From an uncultured Prevotellaceae bacterium (GTDB lineage: Bacteria; Bacteroidota; Bacteroidia; Bacteroidales; Bacteroidaceae): a DNA stretch of 64,000 nt. The stretch lies in NCBI GenBank assembly GCA_946186505.1, contig CAMHNI010000002.1, positions 1 through 64,000 on the forward strand, written 5' to 3'. The notes under the pieces were generated by a model, which searched no databases, was not told where the DNA came from, and saw only the letters and a program-made list of their open reading frames with translations. A program made the position numbers and the translations under genes. How positions within the stretch are numbered: position 1 is the stretch's first letter; each line of letters begins with the position of its first letter. Below, in pieces: positions 41,115-49,707 of the stretch.

Positions 41115-41180
41115 TCGCGATTAAGCGAGTGCAGAGCCGAATCGAATTCGAGCTATGCCGAGCGAAAGCGATTTAGGCGA
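41115..41180 (+). repeat. Palindromic repeat P1 between umuD and umuC
   Basis: It reads GCGATTAAGCGAGTGCAGAG, CGAATTCG centre, GCTATGCCGAGCGAAAGCG. The centre TCGAATTCGA is palindromic. It lies wholly between the two genes. Confidence 0.65.
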
Positions 41181-41208
41181 AGACAAAAGTGATTAATTTG
41201 CTGCCGCC

Positions 41209-42507
41209 ATGTTTGGTATTGCCGATTTGGATAATTGCTACGTAAGCTGTGAGCGTGTATTCAGACCTGACCTGAAGGGCGTTCCCGTTGTTGTTTTGAG
41301 CAACAACGACGGCTGCGTGGTGGCACGTAGCAATGAGGCCAAGGCGATGGGCATCAAGGAAGGAATACCGTATTTTCAACTGGAACAATTATTTCCTGGG
41401 CAGAAAATAGCAGTCTTCTCGTCAAACTATGAACTCTATGGGGAGCTGACGGGTAGGGTAGTGAGCATCATCAGCAAGGAGACACCTGCCTACTTCCGCT
41501 ATTCGATTGACGAGTGCTTCATGTATCTGGATAATATAGAACTCGACCATTTGCAGCAGTGGGGCGAGAACCTGTATAAGCGGGTGAAGCGTGAAGTGGG
41601 TATGCCCATTAGCATCGGTCTGGCTCCCACCAAGACCTTGGCCAAGATTGCCTCGAAGCTGGCGAAGAAATACGAGGTTTATAAGCACTGCTGCATGATC
41701 GACACGGACTACAAGCGCGAGAAGGCACTCGAATGGTGCCCCATTGAGGATGTCTGGGGCATCGGCCGTCGCTATGCGGCCAAACTTCAGTCGCTGGGTG
41801 TGAGGACTGCCCTCGACTTCGCCCAGCATCATAAGGACTGGGTTCGGATGACGTTCAACAACATCAATATTGTGCGCACCTGGCAGGAACTAAACGGCGA
41901 GGATGCTGTGCCGAATGAACAATTGGCCGCCAAGAAAAGTATCTGTACCAGCCGCTCGTTCAACGGCATGATATCCGATATGGAGAGCTTGAGAACGCAC
42001 GTCTCGAACTATGCTGCCCGCTGTGCCGAGAAGCTGAGGCGGCAGAATACGGTGGCCTCGATTGTGGGCGTATTCCTGAATACAAACATGTTCAGAGAAG
42101 ATTTAGTGCAATATTGGAACTTTCAGGAAACCAGACTTTTAACACCTTCCAGCTCGACCATTACAATAACCAAGGAAGCCATCAATGTGCTCCAGCAAAT
42201 CTACCGACCAGGCTACCAATACAAGAAGGCTGGAGTCATCGTGATGGGCATTGGACCTGTCTCTCCCATCCAGCAGGATCTCTTCGATATCAATGCCGAG
42301 CAGTTCCAGAAGATGAAGCGGCTCGACGAGGTGGTTGACCGCATCAACCGCATGCACGGTTCAGAGACCATCGTGCTTGGAGCACAGCAATACACCAAGC
42401 CCAACGGTGAAGGTAAGGCCGACGTTTTTGCCAATGCCATCAAGCATGATTTTAGGAGCAAGAATCCAACCACCCGTTGGTCGGACATCATCAAGATAAA
42501 GGTCTAA
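41209..42507 (+). CDS. umuC: UmuC-like Y-family DNA polymerase
   Basis: This 432-residue translesion polymerase starts MFGIADLDNCYVSCERVFRP with the first metal-binding Asp, continues VVVLSNNDGCVVARSNEAKA and YSIDECFMYLDNIELDH with the catalytic Asp-Glu, has the palm/finger PISIGLAPTKTLAKIASKLA, the helix-hairpin DVWGIGRRYAAKLQSLGVRT and a little-finger domain. The C-terminal region with AGVIVMGIGPVSPIQQDLFD is typical of UmuC. Together with UmuD it bypasses DNA lesions with low fidelity. Confidence 0.95.
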   Translation: MFGIADLDNCYVSCERVFRPDLKGVPVVVLSNNDGCVVARSNEAKAMGIKEGIPYFQLEQLFPGQKIAVFSSNYELYGELTGRVVSIISKETPAYFRYSIDECFMYLDNIELDHLQQWGENLYKRVKREVGMPISIGLAPTKTLAKIASKLAKKYEVYKHCCMIDTDYKREKALEWCPIEDVWGIGRRYAAKLQSLGVRTALDFAQHHKDWVRMTFNNINIVRTWQELNGEDAVPNEQLAAKKSICTSRSFNGMISDMESLRTHVSNYAARCAEKLRRQNTVASIVGVFLNTNMFREDLVQYWNFQETRLLTPSSSTITITKEAINVLQQIYRPGYQYKKAGVIVMGIGPVSPIQQDLFDINAEQFQKMKRLDEVVDRINRMHGSETIVLGAQQYTKPNGEGKADVFANAIKHDFRSKNPTTRWSDIIKIKV

Positions 42508-42689
42508 AACCATGAGTAGTCTTGTTCTTGCCTTGTCTGCTAAGGCAACAAGGACTGCCAATATTGTTGTTATTGTACTCATATCTACTAATAATTCTCA
42601 AATAAATTTTGAAATAACAGCACAAAGGTATTCATAATTCCTCATAATTTCGTATATTTGCAGCCATATTTAACAAATTAGTAATTCGG

Positions 42690-43134
42690 ATGAAGAGAAT
42701 TTTCTTTATTTTCTGCGTGGTGCCCATGACCTTATCGGCTCAGAAACAGTATCTCCTTCCTACTGGCGACAGTTCCATGGACGAGAAAGAGAGACCTCTC
42801 ATCGAGGTGTATTTGCCCAAGCCTGAATTAGCTAATGGCTGTGCCGTTGTGTTGTGTCCTGGCGGTGCCATGAGATGGTTGTCGTGGGAGAGTGATGTGA
42901 TAAAAATGGCCGCATTCCTGAATAAACAGGTCATTGCAGCCATCGGATTACGCTATCATCTGAATAAGGGGGGCGGTCAGCTGCCACAAGGAGCGAAGAT
43001 GCCACTAATGGTAGATGTGGCGCATCCGGAAGCCTTATGAACTAATGGCAGAAACTGGCGAGACAACGACAGAGACCTGGAGCACTCAGATTATTCAATG
43101 GCTGAAGGCAAAAGGCTTCGTGAACAAGAACTGA
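42690..43134 (+). pseudogene. Alpha/beta-hydrolase (esterase) gene with internal deletion
   Basis: The first 115 codons give a signal peptide (MKRIFFIFCVVPMTLSAQ) and the start of an esterase of the BD-FAE or acetylesterase type (PLIEVYLPKPELANGCAVVL, CPGGAMRWLSWESD). The frame then ends at 43040, and a second frame continues with ETGETTTETWSTQIIQWLKA and KGFVNKN, the normal C-terminus of such enzymes. The nucleophile serine region and most of the barrel are missing, so the gene is dead. Confidence 0.75.
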
Positions 43135-43171
43135 AATGCACCAAAAAGCATAGTTAATCAAATACTGAAAT

Positions 43172-43618
43172 ATGGAATACAAAAAGATTGGCAATATGTA
43201 TTATGTCAGGATGGATCGAGGTGATGAGGTCATAAGCAATCTCCTCGAAATCTGCCGCAAGGAATCCATCTCGTCGGCTATTTTCTCAGGTATAGGAGGC
43301 TGTAGTAGTGCCGAATTGCAGGTATTCATCCCTGAAACTGGTAGTTTCGAGACAGAGAAGATTGAGGGGATGCTGGAACTGGTGTCACTCAATGGCAATG
43401 TAGTTTCAGGTGATGACGGCCTGCTCTATCACCATACTCATGCACTTTTTACATTCAAAAAAAATGGTCACCACGGTATGGCTGGAGGTCATCTGAAATC
43501 CACGACGGTACTCTATACTGCCGAGATAGAGCTAAGGCCTACTATTGGCGGATCAATCGGTAGAAAGTTTGACCCTGAGACAGGTACTGGATTCTGGAAC
43601 TTCAATACAATAAGATGA
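43172..43618 (+). CDS. PPC/DUF296-domain protein
   Basis: This 148-residue protein is a single PPC (DUF296) domain. It contains the family landmarks SSAIFSGIGGCSSAELQVFI, HHTHALFTFKKNGHHGMAGG and HLKSTTVLYTAEIEL. The domain forms trimers with a conserved histidine cluster and is known as a DNA-associated module in plants; bacterial single-domain versions are uncharacterised. Its stop overlaps the next gene by four bases. Confidence 0.88.
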   Translation: MEYKKIGNMYYVRMDRGDEVISNLLEICRKESISSAIFSGIGGCSSAELQVFIPETGSFETEKIEGMLELVSLNGNVVSGDDGLLYHHTHALFTFKKNGHHGMAGGHLKSTTVLYTAEIELRPTIGGSIGRKFDPETGTGFWNFNTIR

Positions 43619-44103
43619 AACTAAAGAAACGAAAAATCAAGTATTCTGCTATATTCTTCCTCTGCTGGTTTTCCGTTTTGGTCTTACTGGTTGATGGCAT
43701 ACTGAAATTCCATACATTGGTTGACTATTTCGGTTCTTACGCATTAGTGGAGATTACGCTATTGCTATTGGTTATTATGCCCACAATGGTAGTTTACAAA
43801 CTAACAAAAGAATGTAAAACGATGTGTAAGAGAGAACTGAACGAGCAGCGAGAGCAGAGTCAAACATGCTTGAACTTTGCCGAGTCGCGTGTGAAGAAGA
43901 GCAAAACTCAAAACATACAAGCGAACAAAGGCAGGCTTCGGAATAGAACTGTTAGGCATCGCATGACACTACCAAAGTTAATAATCTGTAAGGATGGGAC
44001 CTTCCGCCTGGGAATGGTCCGCTCGGCGACGAAAGGAGACTTATGGCTGACTTCGATTCCATCTGGCGCACTCAGGATGACAGATAACTGCCAAATGAAA
44101 TGA
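43615..44103 (+). CDS. Membrane protein with a fused foreign tail
   Basis: This 162-residue frame starts with two membrane helices (YSAIFFLCWFSVLVLLVDGI and YALVEITLLLLVIMPTMVVY). Next comes a stretch encoded by repeat P1 (ELNEQREQSQTCLNFAESRV), and then MTLPKLIICKDGTFRLGMVR, which is the N-terminal sequence of the small protein at 56680. The frame ends with unrelated codons overlapping the convergent DUF4112 gene. The natural product is probably only the first 75 residues; the rest looks like fusion of debris. Confidence 0.5.
   Translation: MKLKKRKIKYSAIFFLCWFSVLVLLVDGILKFHTLVDYFGSYALVEITLLLLVIMPTMVVYKLTKECKTMCKRELNEQREQSQTCLNFAESRVKKSKTQNIQANKGRLRNRTVRHRMTLPKLIICKDGTFRLGMVRSATKGDLWLTSIPSGALRMTDNCQMK
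43836..43896 (+). repeat. Palindromic repeat P1 variant inside the membrane-protein frame
   Basis: It reads GAGCAGCGAGAGCAGAG, CAAACATGCTTG centre, GCCGAGTCGCGTG. Its closest relative in the window is the copy at 4826-4872. Confidence 0.6.
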
Positions 44104-44542
44104 GCAGCCATATCATGAGGGCGATGAGCAGGAGAAAAAGGATAAGGACAATGGCTGACTGCCAAGCACGTTGGTTTACCTGTTTGATGACCGCTTCGTC
44201 ACCATCCACGAATCCCCGAATCATCTGCATGTTCTGGGTGTTGGCACGGTGGAAGATATCGATGATGTCGCCTACAAAGAACGGTATCATGCCAAGCAGA
44301 ACATCACGCAGGGCATTGTTCAACACGGCCAATGTCAGTGGAACGCTCTTGATGACGCGGGAGGAGAAATAGACGAACGGTAAGACGCAAAGCAGGGCAA
44401 TGGCATCGCCCCAGCCAGGGATGAGTCCAATGAGCGCATCCAGATAGTAGCGATCCATATAGCGCGTCAGCCCTTCCATCGCCTGATAGGCTCGGTTGTC
44501 CATCAGACGTTGGCGTCGTAGCAGTCTCTTCTCTTCGTTCAT
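44072..44542 (-). CDS. DUF4112 membrane protein
   Basis: This 156-residue inner-membrane protein has the DUF4112 pattern: YYLDALIGLIPGWGDAIALL, LNNALRDVLLGMIPFFVGDI and IDIFHRANTQNMQMIRGF, then one or two C-terminal helices (SAIVLILFLLLIALMIWLLI). The function of the family is unknown. It lies 42 bases downstream of the yccF-like gene on the same strand. Confidence 0.9.
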   Translation of the reverse strand: MNEEKRLLRRQRLMDNRAYQAMEGLTRYMDRYYLDALIGLIPGWGDAIALLCVLPFVYFSSRVIKSVPLTLAVLNNALRDVLLGMIPFFVGDIIDIFHRANTQNMQMIRGFVDGDEAVIKQVNQRAWQSAIVLILFLLLIALMIWLLISFGSYLSS

Positions 44543-44584
44543 ACTGAGCTATACGAGTTCTTGCATCCCTTCGGCAGCAATCGG

Positions 44585-44953
44585 TCAGTCGATTTCTTTG
44601 CCGAATGGTGAGAGGGCCAGCTTTGCCAGGCGGAAGTGCATCTTTCCGAAGGGGATGCCGATGATGGTGATGCAGAAAAAGAGGCCGTAGAAGATATGGG
44701 TGAGCCAGATCCAGATGCCGCCCACGAAGAACCACAGCACATTCATGAAGATGCTCAGACAGCCAGGCTGCGATGGTTTCCACTTCACCTTCGTGCCGAA
44801 TGGCCAGATGGCCAGCATACCAAGTTTCATGCTCTGTATGCCAAAGGGTATGCCGATGATGGTAATCATCAGTACCAGTCCGGCAATGAAATACTCCAGG
44901 GCAATGTGCAGCCCACCAAAGATAATCCAGATGATGTTTCCTATTGTCTTCAT
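44585..44953 (-). CDS. yccF: YccF-domain inner-membrane protein
   Basis: This 122-residue membrane protein has two copies of the YccF repeat, each with the ITIIGIPFG signature (VLMITIIGIPFGIQSMKLGM and FFCITIIGIPFGKMHFRLAK), and four hydrophobic segments. The function is unknown. It precedes the DUF4112 gene, probably in one transcript. Confidence 0.92.
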   Translation of the reverse strand: MKTIGNIIWIIFGGLHIALEYFIAGLVLMITIIGIPFGIQSMKLGMLAIWPFGTKVKWKPSQPGCLSIFMNVLWFFVGGIWIWLTHIFYGLFFCITIIGIPFGKMHFRLAKLALSPFGKEID

Positions 44954-45073
44954 TCTAATCGCTTCCTAATGGTTTCTGACTATTAGACGTGATTTAGGGG
45001 GAAATAGTTGCAGGATATGTCCTTGAAGACATCTTATATTCAATTCCATTTGTACCAGTGCTCTATGCAATAA

Positions 45074-45350
45074 TCACTCGATTGGTGGAAGCCCAACCTC
45101 TTTTCTCCACTCATTGACATGCGACGCATCCAACAGCGGACATAGACCGTCAGGCCCCAACTGCGTGCCATATTTCTGTGGCCGGCCCTCACGGACATCA
45201 ATGCGGTCTTTCAACATGGCCAGATACATGGGGGCAATATCACCATTACGGACAGCTTCTTCCAGCGTTATTCGTCTGACAGCCTGCAAGAAAAACAATA
45301 ACCAAAGCTAATGTTCCTGACAATAATTCTTCCTTTTTGCTACTATTCAT
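45074..45350 (-). pseudogene. DUF6624-like lipoprotein gene with internal deletion
   Basis: From 45350 a lipoprotein-type start is read (MNSSKKEELLSGTLALVIVF, then LAGCQTNNAG). The frame then breaks, and from 45298 another frame supplies EEAVRNGDIAPMYLAMLKDR, then REGRPQKYGTQLGPDG and a C-terminal NEWRKEVGLPP, the usual end of DUF6624-type proteins. More than 80 central residues of the family are missing. Confidence 0.6.
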
Positions 45351-45381
45351 CTTGGTTATACTATTTCACTTGGCCAGTTTG

Positions 45382-45480
45382 TTAGAGTAATTCTCCTTGA
45401 GCCTTGGTTGCTCCAATGCCTTGAGGGTTGTTCGCTCCCGTAATCAGGGCCACTCTATCCTTTAATCCGTAATCAATCAT
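45382..45480 (-). pseudogene. 5' remnant of an SDR gene
   Basis: The frame reads MIDYGLKDRVALITGANNPQ, then GIGATKAQGELL and a stop. LITGANNPQGIGA is the nucleotide-binding start of a short-chain dehydrogenase; all the rest, some 220 residues, is gone. Its ATG overlaps the stop of the DUF1294 gene (ATGA), so the original genes were translationally coupled. Confidence 0.75.
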
Positions 45481-45776
45481 ATCTTTAATTTGTTGATGAA
45501 ATAGATGAGGGCTATCTGAGCCAATAGGATCAGCGGAAGGCCATACTTGAACTTCTTATGCTTTGTCTTGTGATGCCAGACTTTCATGCCCAATAATGCG
45601 CCGATACTACCTCCAAGGACAGCAAGTCCAAGAAGTACTGCTTCTCTGATACGCCATTTTGTTCGTTTCGCCTTCTTGCGTCCCGTACCAGAGATCGAGC
45701 GCCACTTGTCAATGCCATAGACGAAGAACGTCACGATGTTGAGGGCAATGAGATAATATACTATTGTCTGTGTCAT
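45477..45776 (-). CDS. DUF1294 membrane protein
   Basis: This 99-residue protein has three to four hydrophobic segments and the DUF1294 pattern YYLIALNIVTFFVYGIDKWR, RIREAVLLGLAVLGGSIGAL and MKVWHHKTKHKKFKYGLPLI. The function is unknown. It is coupled to the SDR remnant downstream. Confidence 0.92.
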   Translation of the reverse strand: MTQTIVYYLIALNIVTFFVYGIDKWRSISGTGRKKAKRTKWRIREAVLLGLAVLGGSIGALLGMKVWHHKTKHKKFKYGLPLILLAQIALIYFINKLKI

Positions 45777-45787
45777 TTATACAATCT

Positions 45788-46009
45788 CTATTTTATGCCC
45801 GTCATCTTGCACCCCTCAAAGCGTACGCCATTCCATGACGTTCCCCGGCTTTTGCACAGACTGAGGTTACACACTGTAAACTGGCAGTCCTCAAACAGCA
45901 CATCGCCGAAAACCACTTCCGTGAAATCGCAGTGATCGAAGGTCACTCCGATATACTCGCGTTCCATCTCCTCACTCCTAAAGTCTATGCTTTTGAACTC
46001 ATCTTCCAT
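45788..46009 (-). CDS. Short pentapeptide-repeat protein
   Basis: This 73-residue frame contains pentapeptide-like units (VTFDHCDFTEVVFGDVLFED, CQFTVCNLSLCKSRGTSWNG, VRFEGCKMTG) that build part of a right-handed quadrilateral helix. Bacteroidales relatives are usually close to 200 residues, so this one appears truncated at its C-terminus. The role is unknown. Confidence 0.6.
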   Translation of the reverse strand: MEDEFKSIDFRSEEMEREYIGVTFDHCDFTEVVFGDVLFEDCQFTVCNLSLCKSRGTSWNGVRFEGCKMTGIK

Positions 46010-46034
46010 CAGATTGAAAACGGGGAGGTTTCAT

Positions 46035-48335
46035 TTATTCAGTACAAAAGGATAAAATGGCACGTGCTGTCTTCAGCCCTTTTCCCTGCACGGTTATCGT
46101 TGCCTTGCCTTTCTTTCCATTGCTTCTGACAACGAGCAGGGCACGACCCTTCCAAACCTTATGGGTGCTGTCGGTGTAGCGGTCGCAGTCCTTGATGTCG
46201 GCATTGCCGAAGCCGATGAGCGTGGCAGGCCCGCTAACGCTTGCCGTTAACTCGTTGTTGGTGGTGAGGTTCACGGTGCCGTCAGCATCTGTCAACTCAA
46301 CTGTAATGAATGCAAGATCCTGTCCGTCGGCCTTGAGTGTGGTGCGGTCGGCTGTCAGGCGGATGGTATTGGCTTCATCGGCTGTCTGTAGAGAGACCGT
46401 TTCCTCTCCTCCCTCTGCACGGAGTGTGCCTGGCTGATAAGGTAGGGTAAACGTAGCCATGCCTTGAGCCACTTCTTTCTCGCCGATGAACTGGTCGTTC
46501 AGGTATAGGCGCACCTTGGGATAGTGAGAATACACCTCCACGTCGATGTTCTTACCCTCGTGTCCGGGCCATGTCCAACTCTCGTATGTAGGCCATACGC
46601 TCCACATCGTGGTCTTTATCTTTCCGTAATAACCATCAGGCTCACGTACTGCCAGATAGAGCTGCTTTCCCGACGTTCCGTCGCCTACCCGTAGCCTTTC
46701 GCCATCCTTATTCCACAGCATGGAACGGTAGTGGCTGATGGGCTTGCGCTGACCAATGAGGTCGATGTCGCCACAGTAGGCTGCATGATTGGGGAACATC
46801 GGACCCTCCCATGGCTCTTTGGCAGGTTCGCCTTCATAGTACCAGCGTCCGATGCCTGACTCTCCAAGGTAATCGATGGCTGTCCACACAAAGTCGCCGA
46901 TGACCCAAGGCTCATCCTGCACCTTGCGATAGTTGCGCCAGGTGTCGCGCGAATAGCTCTCCGTCTGCATCATCACACGGCTGGGCACACGCTCGTGGTC
47001 ACTCAGCGATTTATGAATCATATAGTTGTAACCCACAATGTCGTGCTCGGCTGCCAGCGGGTCGTAGATGTCCCACTCGGGGTCCCATGCGCAGAGCGCA
47101 GAGGTGACGGGTCGTTTCTGTGGGTCAAGCTGACGGCAGAGCGTATTCAGGTTGTGGGCGGTCTTCACTACCTCAATCTTCTTGCGTTCGATGACCTCGT
47201 TGCCCGTTGACCAGCAAAATACGCAGGGGTGGTTGCGGTCGCGCAAAACCATAGCCTTGATATCCTCTTGCCACCACTTGTCGATGAGCGTAGAATAATC
47301 GTAAGTGTTCTTCTTGTCGCGCCAGCCGTCGAAAGCCTCGTCGATGACCAGCAGTCCTAATTCATCACATGCCCTAAGGAAAGTCTCTGAGGGTGGATTG
47401 TGTGATGTGCGGATAGCGTTGAAGCCTGCTTCTTTCAGCAGACGTACACGGCGGTATTCTGCAGCATCGAAGGCGGAGGCGCCCAGAATGCCGTTGTCGT
47501 GGTGAACGCAGCCACCATTGAGCACGATAGGCTTGCCGTTTAGCGACAACCCTTTCTCAGCGGAATATTCGATGGTGCGAATGCCATACGTGACGGGCAC
47601 GACATCACCCTCAGCTTCCAGGGTTGTCTCATAGAGATAAGGATCCTCAGGCGACCACAAGTGGGGATTCTCCACATGAATGGTTTTCTCGATGGGTTCG
47701 CGTGTGCCATCTTCCATCACCATCTCAGCCTTAATTTCCACAGTATGGATGTCGGGAGTGGCTACGTTGACACTCCATTCATCGATGTATCGTCTGGGTG
47801 TAGTCAGCAGCCACACATGGCGATAGATGCCTGATCCGCTATACCAGCGGCAGTTCTTCTGCTGCGAATTATCAACTCGCACCTCTACTTCATTCTGGCC
47901 AATCTTCGCGTAGGGTGTGATATCCACGAAGAACGAAGAGTAACCGTAAGGATGACCACCAGCCTTCTGTCCGTTCACATAGACCTCGGCATTCATATAC
48001 ACACCTTCAAAATAGAGACGCAGCTTCTGCTCTTTCAACTTTGAACTTTCGACATTAAACTTTTTCTTGTACCAACCCTTGCCTGTCGGCAGAAAGGCTC
48101 CATCGTGGCCGGCAGGCGCATCCTTGTCGAAGTCGCCCTCAATGCTCCAATCGTGTGGCAGGTTGACTGTCCGCCACTTGGCGCTGTCCCCGGAGAATTG
48201 CCAGTTGGCATCGAATAATTGTTTACGAACAATGACTTGGTTCTTTCTAAGGAAAGCGTTCTTCTGGGCCGAGCGGGCACCATAGGTCGTAACAGCCATC
48301 AGTAAAGCTGCCAAAAGTGCTACAAACTGTTTCAT
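46035..48335 (-). CDS. GH2 beta-galactosidase-like enzyme
   Basis: This 766-residue exported enzyme (signal MKQFVALLAALLMAVTTYGA) has the GH2 order: a sugar-binding jelly roll (WRTVNLPHDWSIEGDFDKDA), an immunoglobulin-like domain, and the barrel with AGFNAIRTSHNPPSETFLRA and VFCWSTGNEVIERK, where the Glu is the acid/base. The nucleophile lies in the region FVWTAIDYLGESGIGRWYYE. It probably removes beta-galactose or a similar residue. RLRVGDGTSG within the barrel region is encoded by repeat P3 (46667-46703) and is likely an insertion in a loop. Confidence 0.93.
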   Translation of the reverse strand: MKQFVALLAALLMAVTTYGARSAQKNAFLRKNQVIVRKQLFDANWQFSGDSAKWRTVNLPHDWSIEGDFDKDAPAGHDGAFLPTGKGWYKKKFNVESSKLKEQKLRLYFEGVYMNAEVYVNGQKAGGHPYGYSSFFVDITPYAKIGQNEVEVRVDNSQQKNCRWYSGSGIYRHVWLLTTPRRYIDEWSVNVATPDIHTVEIKAEMVMEDGTREPIEKTIHVENPHLWSPEDPYLYETTLEAEGDVVPVTYGIRTIEYSAEKGLSLNGKPIVLNGGCVHHDNGILGASAFDAAEYRRVRLLKEAGFNAIRTSHNPPSETFLRACDELGLLVIDEAFDGWRDKKNTYDYSTLIDKWWQEDIKAMVLRDRNHPCVFCWSTGNEVIERKKIEVVKTAHNLNTLCRQLDPQKRPVTSALCAWDPEWDIYDPLAAEHDIVGYNYMIHKSLSDHERVPSRVMMQTESYSRDTWRNYRKVQDEPWVIGDFVWTAIDYLGESGIGRWYYEGEPAKEPWEGPMFPNHAAYCGDIDLIGQRKPISHYRSMLWNKDGERLRVGDGTSGKQLYLAVREPDGYYGKIKTTMWSVWPTYESWTWPGHEGKNIDVEVYSHYPKVRLYLNDQFIGEKEVAQGMATFTLPYQPGTLRAEGGEETVSLQTADEANTIRLTADRTTLKADGQDLAFITVELTDADGTVNLTTNNELTASVSGPATLIGFGNADIKDCDRYTDSTHKVWKGRALLVVRSNGKKGKATITVQGKGLKTARAILSFCTE
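46667..46703 (-). repeat. Repeat P3 inside the GH2 gene
   Basis: The plus strand reads TTCCCGACGTTCCGTCGCC and TACCCGTAGCCTTTCGCC. The coding strand gives R-V-G-D-G-T-S-G. Nearly the same sequence occurs in the VanW gene at 57959-57995 and, reversed, in the glycerate kinase gene. Confidence 0.75.
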
Positions 48336-48454
48336 TTTAACGTTATTGTTACTCATAGTCGTTAATAAATTCATAGTTTCAATATTACTCAATGAGTTTG
48401 CCCTTATTACGTTCTTATAATATAATTTCGTTCTTGCTTAGGCAAGCGCCAACC

Positions 48455-49018
48455 TTATTTTAACTGTTTCCCGTCTGCAAATGCCTTGCCAACTGTCTTT
48501 CCCAGCTGGATGTAGGTGTGGTGAACGGGGTCGAAGGTAATCAACTCCATCTTTTCTACGTCAGGCTTGCCGTCTTCGGCCAGATACTTCTCGTCACAGA
48601 GGATATTGACGATTTCTGCAACGAGGTAGTAGCCAGTCTCACTCTCGTCAATCTTTTGCTTCACACGGCATTCAAGTGTCATCGGGAACTCCTTGAATAC
48701 AGGAGCATTCACATTGGGAGCCTTCTCTATAGTCCAGCCTGTCTTTTCCATCTTGTCGGGCGTGTTTCTGCCGCTCACGATGCCCACAAAGTCAGAAGCC
48801 ACCATCGTTTCTGTAGTAGCAAAAGCAACGGTGAACTCTGGATTCTCAGCAAGGTTGTCAGTTGTTAGGTGAGAACCGAGAGAGATCATAATCTCGTGCA
48901 TATCCCACTGGCCACCCCAAGCTGCATTCATTGCATTGGGCTTACCATCTTTGTCGTAAGTACCGATAATCAGTACGGGTTGTGGCAATAGCCACGCTGT
49001 TGATTTGAAATTCTTCAT
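48455..49018 (-). CDS. Flavin reductase family protein
   Basis: This 187-residue cytoplasmic FMN-binding split-barrel protein starts AWLLPQPVLIIGTYDKDGKP and has NAMNAAWGGQWDMHEIMISL, NLAENPEFTVAF, VASDFVGIVSGRNTPDK and FKEFPMTLECRVKQKIDESE. It would reduce flavin with NAD(P)H or act as a related FMN oxidoreductase. It is a cytoplasmic relative of the exported protein at 163-789. It is followed, 15 bases upstream in the window on the same strand, by the carbonic anhydrase gene, which is transcribed first. Confidence 0.93.
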   Translation of the reverse strand: MKNFKSTAWLLPQPVLIIGTYDKDGKPNAMNAAWGGQWDMHEIMISLGSHLTTDNLAENPEFTVAFATTETMVASDFVGIVSGRNTPDKMEKTGWTIEKAPNVNAPVFKEFPMTLECRVKQKIDESETGYYLVAEIVNILCDEKYLAEDGKPDVEKMELITFDPVHHTYIQLGKTVGKAFADGKQLK

Positions 49019-49033
49019 AATTCTGTTATCTTT

Positions 49034-49576
49034 TTAGTTTATCTCTTCCAATGCTCCAGTTTCAGAATCGATGATGAACCCACGAACCACGATGTCCTTG
49101 GGAACAAGCGGGTGGGTCTTGATGGTCTCAACGGTCTTGCGGACGGACTCAGGCGTATCCTTGAAACCCTCCAGCCAATGATCCAGGTTGATGCCACACT
49201 TGCGGATGGTGTCAAGCGTCTCATCCGTTACGCCACGGGCAATCATCTCATGATGGAAGTGGTCAAAGCTCATGTGGCAGGCTCCGCAATGTGAGTGAGC
49301 CACCACCATGATTTCCTCAACGCCCAGCTCATAGATGGCCACAATGAGACTGCGCATGGCTGAGTCGAAAGCGGAAATCACCAAGCCTCCTGCGTTCTTG
49401 ATAATCTTGGCGTCGCCGTTCTTCAGGCCCAGTGCAGCTGGTAGCAACTCCGTCAGCCTGGTGTCCATGCACGAGAGCACCGCTAACTTCTTGTCGGGGT
49501 ATTTGCTGGTCAAATACTTCTCGTAGCCCTTTTGTTCTACGAAAGACTTGTTAAAGGCAATAATCTGGTCTATCAT
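49034..49576 (-). CDS. Beta-class carbonic anhydrase
   Basis: This 180-residue enzyme interconverts carbon dioxide and bicarbonate. The zinc ligands are in KLAVLSCMDTRLTELLPAAL (Cys, with the Asp-Arg dyad) and MVVAHSHCGACHM (His and Cys). The start at 49576 follows the -7 box TATCTTTG at 49617-49610. A damaged copy of its first codons lies at 60947-61041. Confidence 0.93.
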   Translation of the reverse strand: MIDQIIAFNKSFVEQKGYEKYLTSKYPDKKLAVLSCMDTRLTELLPAALGLKNGDAKIIKNAGGLVISAFDSAMRSLIVAIYELGVEEIMVVAHSHCGACHMSFDHFHHEMIARGVTDETLDTIRKCGINLDHWLEGFKDTPESVRKTVETIKTHPLVPKDIVVRGFIIDSETGALEEIN

Positions 49577-49707
49577 ACTCGTAATAACTAAATACACTTA
49601 AATCTGCTACAAAGATAGTGATAAATGCTGAAAAATCGCTAACTTTGTACCCAATATTTGAATACTTTATGATTTCCGTAAGGGAGATAAGGGGGAATAG
49701 GAACCTC

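Noticed and set aside
42361..42582. Minus-strand frame starting MSTITTILAVLVALADKA
   Set aside because: Most of it is antisense to umuC; only the first 25 codons are free, with no promoter box or family.
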